The position numbers and the translations under genes are program-made. Below the pieces are notes generated by a model. That model was not told the DNA's origin. It worked only from the letters and a program-made list of their open reading frames with translations, and searched no databases. A stretch of DNA of 7,188 nt from Sedimenticola sp. (GTDB lineage Bacteria > Pseudomonadota > Gammaproteobacteria > Chromatiales > Chromatiaceae): NCBI GenBank assembly GCA_026197195.1, contig JAPHUG010000287.1, positions 1 to 7,188 on the forward strand, written 5' to 3'. The number at the start of each line of letters is the position of its first letter. Position 1 is the first letter of the stretch. Of this stretch, positions 6,012 to 7,188 are shown in pieces.

Positions 6012-7103
6012 TCAGTTATTCTGAATCACGATATTGGGGAACTTGGCCGCATAGCTCTTCGCCTGCTTGGCCAGAATAGCGGTGGTTTTGCGGGCAATCT
6101 CGCGGTAGATCTGAGAAATTCTGTGCTCTGGATCGGCCACCACTGTCGGCTTGCCTCCGTCCGTCTCCTCACGAATACGAATATCCAGCGGCAAGGCACC
6201 CAGGAAATTGACGCCATACTGCTCCGCCATCCGCTTTCCGCCACCCTCACCAAAGATATGCTCTTCATGATTACAGTTTGAGCAGATATGAGTACTCATA
6301 TTCTCCACGATACCCAAAACCGGCACTTCCACCTTCTCGAACATCTTGAAGCCCTTGCGCGCATCCAGCAGCGCGATATCCTGCGGCGTGGTGACTACCA
6401 CAGCACCAGACACCGGCACTTTCTGGGCCAGGGTCAGCTGTGTATCACCGGTGCCGGGCGGCAGATCGATGATCAGATAATCCAGGTTCGACCAGTTGGT
6501 GTCATTCAGGAGCTGCTCCAGGGCCTGGGTCACCATCGGGCCACGCCAGATCATAGGTGTCTCTTCATCGATCAGAAAACCGATCGACATGGCCTGAATA
6601 CCGTAGTTTTCCAGCGGCTCGAGGGTCTTGCCATCGTTAGATTGCGGCTGGCCGGAAACTCCCAGCATACGGGGCTGAGAAGGGCCATAGATATCGGCAT
6701 CCAACAGACCTACCGTAGCACCCTCTTCCGCCAGCGCCAGCGCCAGATTGACCGAGGTAGTGGATTTACCCACACCGCCTTTTCCTGAGGCTACGGCAAT
6801 AATATTCTTAACATTATCAATAGGCTTCAACGACTTCTGGACAGAGTGAGCGGCGATTTTCCAGCTCACATCTACATCCACTGACGAGACGCCCTCTACC
6901 GCAGATATCTGTGCCTTGAGCGCATTGGCCAGCTCATCCTTAAAACCCTTGGCAGGGAAACCCAGCTCTACCGCTACTTTTACATTGCCGCCATCAATCT
7001 CGATCCCTTTGATTGATTTGGTACTAACCAGATCGGATTCCAGATGAGGCTCGATGTACCCTTTAATCGCCTCTTCAATCAACTCTTTAGTTACTTCAGC
7101 CAT
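6012..7103 (-). CDS. apbC: Iron-sulfur cluster carrier protein ApbC/Mrp (P-loop ATPase)
   Basis: Also known as mrp. A 363-residue cytoplasmic MinD/Mrp-type ATPase that binds and delivers Fe-S clusters. The N-terminal MIP18-like (DUF59) domain spans about residues 1-85. It is followed by the deviant Walker A SGKGGVGKST (106-115) with signature lysine K108, the Walker A' region LLDADIYGPSQPR (133-145), the switch II segment IIDLPPGTGD (211-220), and ENMSTHICSNC, whose C274 and C277 form the CxxC that bridges a cluster between two subunits. The length fits E. coli Mrp (369). The start is well supported: AGGAG (7110-7114) lies six bases before the ATG. Upstream at 7162-7167 is a probable -10 box, so it is likely the first gene of its transcript. 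In pseudomonads and enterics mrp diverges from metG (recalled); metG cannot be seen here because the window ends 85 bp upstream. Confidence 0.96.
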   Translation of the reverse strand: MAEVTKELIEEAIKGYIEPHLESDLVSTKSIKGIEIDGGNVKVAVELGFPAKGFKDELANALKAQISAVEGVSSVDVDVSWKIAAHSVQKSLKPIDNVKNIIAVASGKGGVGKSTTSVNLALALAEEGATVGLLDADIYGPSQPRMLGVSGQPQSNDGKTLEPLENYGIQAMSIGFLIDEETPMIWRGPMVTQALEQLLNDTNWSNLDYLIIDLPPGTGDTQLTLAQKVPVSGAVVVTTPQDIALLDARKGFKMFEKVEVPVLGIVENMSTHICSNCNHEEHIFGEGGGKRMAEQYGVNFLGALPLDIRIREETDGGKPTVVADPEHRISQIYREIARKTTAILAKQAKSYAAKFPNIVIQNN

Positions 7104-7109
7104 TGCTTG

Positions 7110-7114
7110 CTCCT
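7110..7114 (-). promoter_or_regulatory. Ribosome binding site of mrp/apbC
   Basis: AGGAG on the minus strand, six bases before the ATG at 7103, is a near-perfect Shine-Dalgarno with ideal spacing and settles the start. Confidence 0.85.
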
Positions 7115-7121
7115 ACGAGAT

Positions 7122-7135
7122 GACCCCACAGGGTC
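7122..7135 (-). repeat. Small hairpin in the mrp leader
   Basis: GACCC and GGGTC form a perfect 5-bp stem with a four-base loop, read the same way on both strands. It sits 7 bases upstream of the mrp Shine-Dalgarno, within the predicted 5' leader. It may affect leader stability; it is too short to claim more. Confidence 0.35.
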
Positions 7136-7161
7136 GCAAATTCGGGGAATGATGGCCGCGC

Positions 7162-7167
7162 ATTCTA
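7162..7167 (-). promoter_or_regulatory. Candidate -10 box of the mrp promoter
   Basis: TAGAAT on the minus strand, followed by the GC-rich stretch GCGCGGCC, is a good sigma-70 -10 element. The matching -35 would fall around 7184-7190, at or beyond the window edge, so it cannot be judged. The implied leader is about 50 bases. Confidence 0.5.
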
Positions 7168-7188
7168 CATTAAAAAACGCTTATGCCC

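Noticed and set aside
6288..6788. A 166-codon open frame on the plus strand opposite mrp
   Set aside because: It is fully antisense to a well-conserved gene, has a His/Arg/Gln-rich composition typical of antisense frames, and resembles no family.
7183..7188. ATG at the right edge as the start of a divergent metG
   Set aside because: Only two codons are visible and no ribosome site precedes it, so nothing can be called.

Overview
This is an ordinary chromosomal housekeeping segment of a gammaproteobacterium, with moderate GC content, densely packed genes and no sign of foreign DNA. The order hda / DUF2066 gene / purM-purN-DUF3108 gene, with a WrbA-type reductase upstream of hda, matches (from memory) the Pseudomonas-type chromosomal neighbourhood. 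The Mrp/ApbC gene followed by a nucleotide deaminase recalls the mrp-dcd pairing of the same class. Protein style (for example the ApbC C-terminus) suggests a Chromatiales-like or sulfur-oxidiser-like lineage, but this is only an impression.

Layout. At 1-933 (+), the 3' end of a WrbA-like quinone oxidoreductase gene overlaps by one base the start of hda, the DnaA inactivator. At 941-2710 (-), a gene for a secreted DUF2066 protein is followed by one for a class I CDP-alcohol phosphatidyltransferase, which converges on hda with only 7 bp between stops. At 2711-2947 lies a 237-bp divergent intergenic region holding a strong extended -10 promoter for purM, a probable promoter for the DUF2066 gene and nested inverted repeats. 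At 2948-5408 (+), purM, purN and a gene for a secreted DUF3108 protein form a tight operon with 4-base GTGA and ATGA overlaps. At 5410-7103 (-), mrp/apbC is followed, after an 80-bp gap with a 10-bp-stem hairpin, by a zinc dCMP deaminase gene that converges on the DUF3108 gene with a single base between stops. The last 85 bases hold the mrp leader and promoter.

Functionally, PurM and PurN supply de novo purine synthesis (steps 5 and 3), dCMP deaminase feeds dUMP to thymidylate synthesis, Hda resets DnaA after initiation, the CDP-alcohol enzyme makes an anionic phospholipid (probably PG-phosphate or a relative), and Mrp carries Fe-S clusters. The two exported DUF proteins have no known function that I can assign.

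I found no phage, insertion sequence, CRISPR, tRNA, rRNA, toxin-antitoxin or defence system here. The points most worth a second look are small: the operator-like architecture and pyrimidine-only start region of purM, dCMP deaminase occupying the usual dcd slot, nine TGA stops out of nine genes, the shared CTGACTCAG palindrome at both convergent junctions, and a hairpin that encloses the Shine-Dalgarno of the CDP-alcohol gene.
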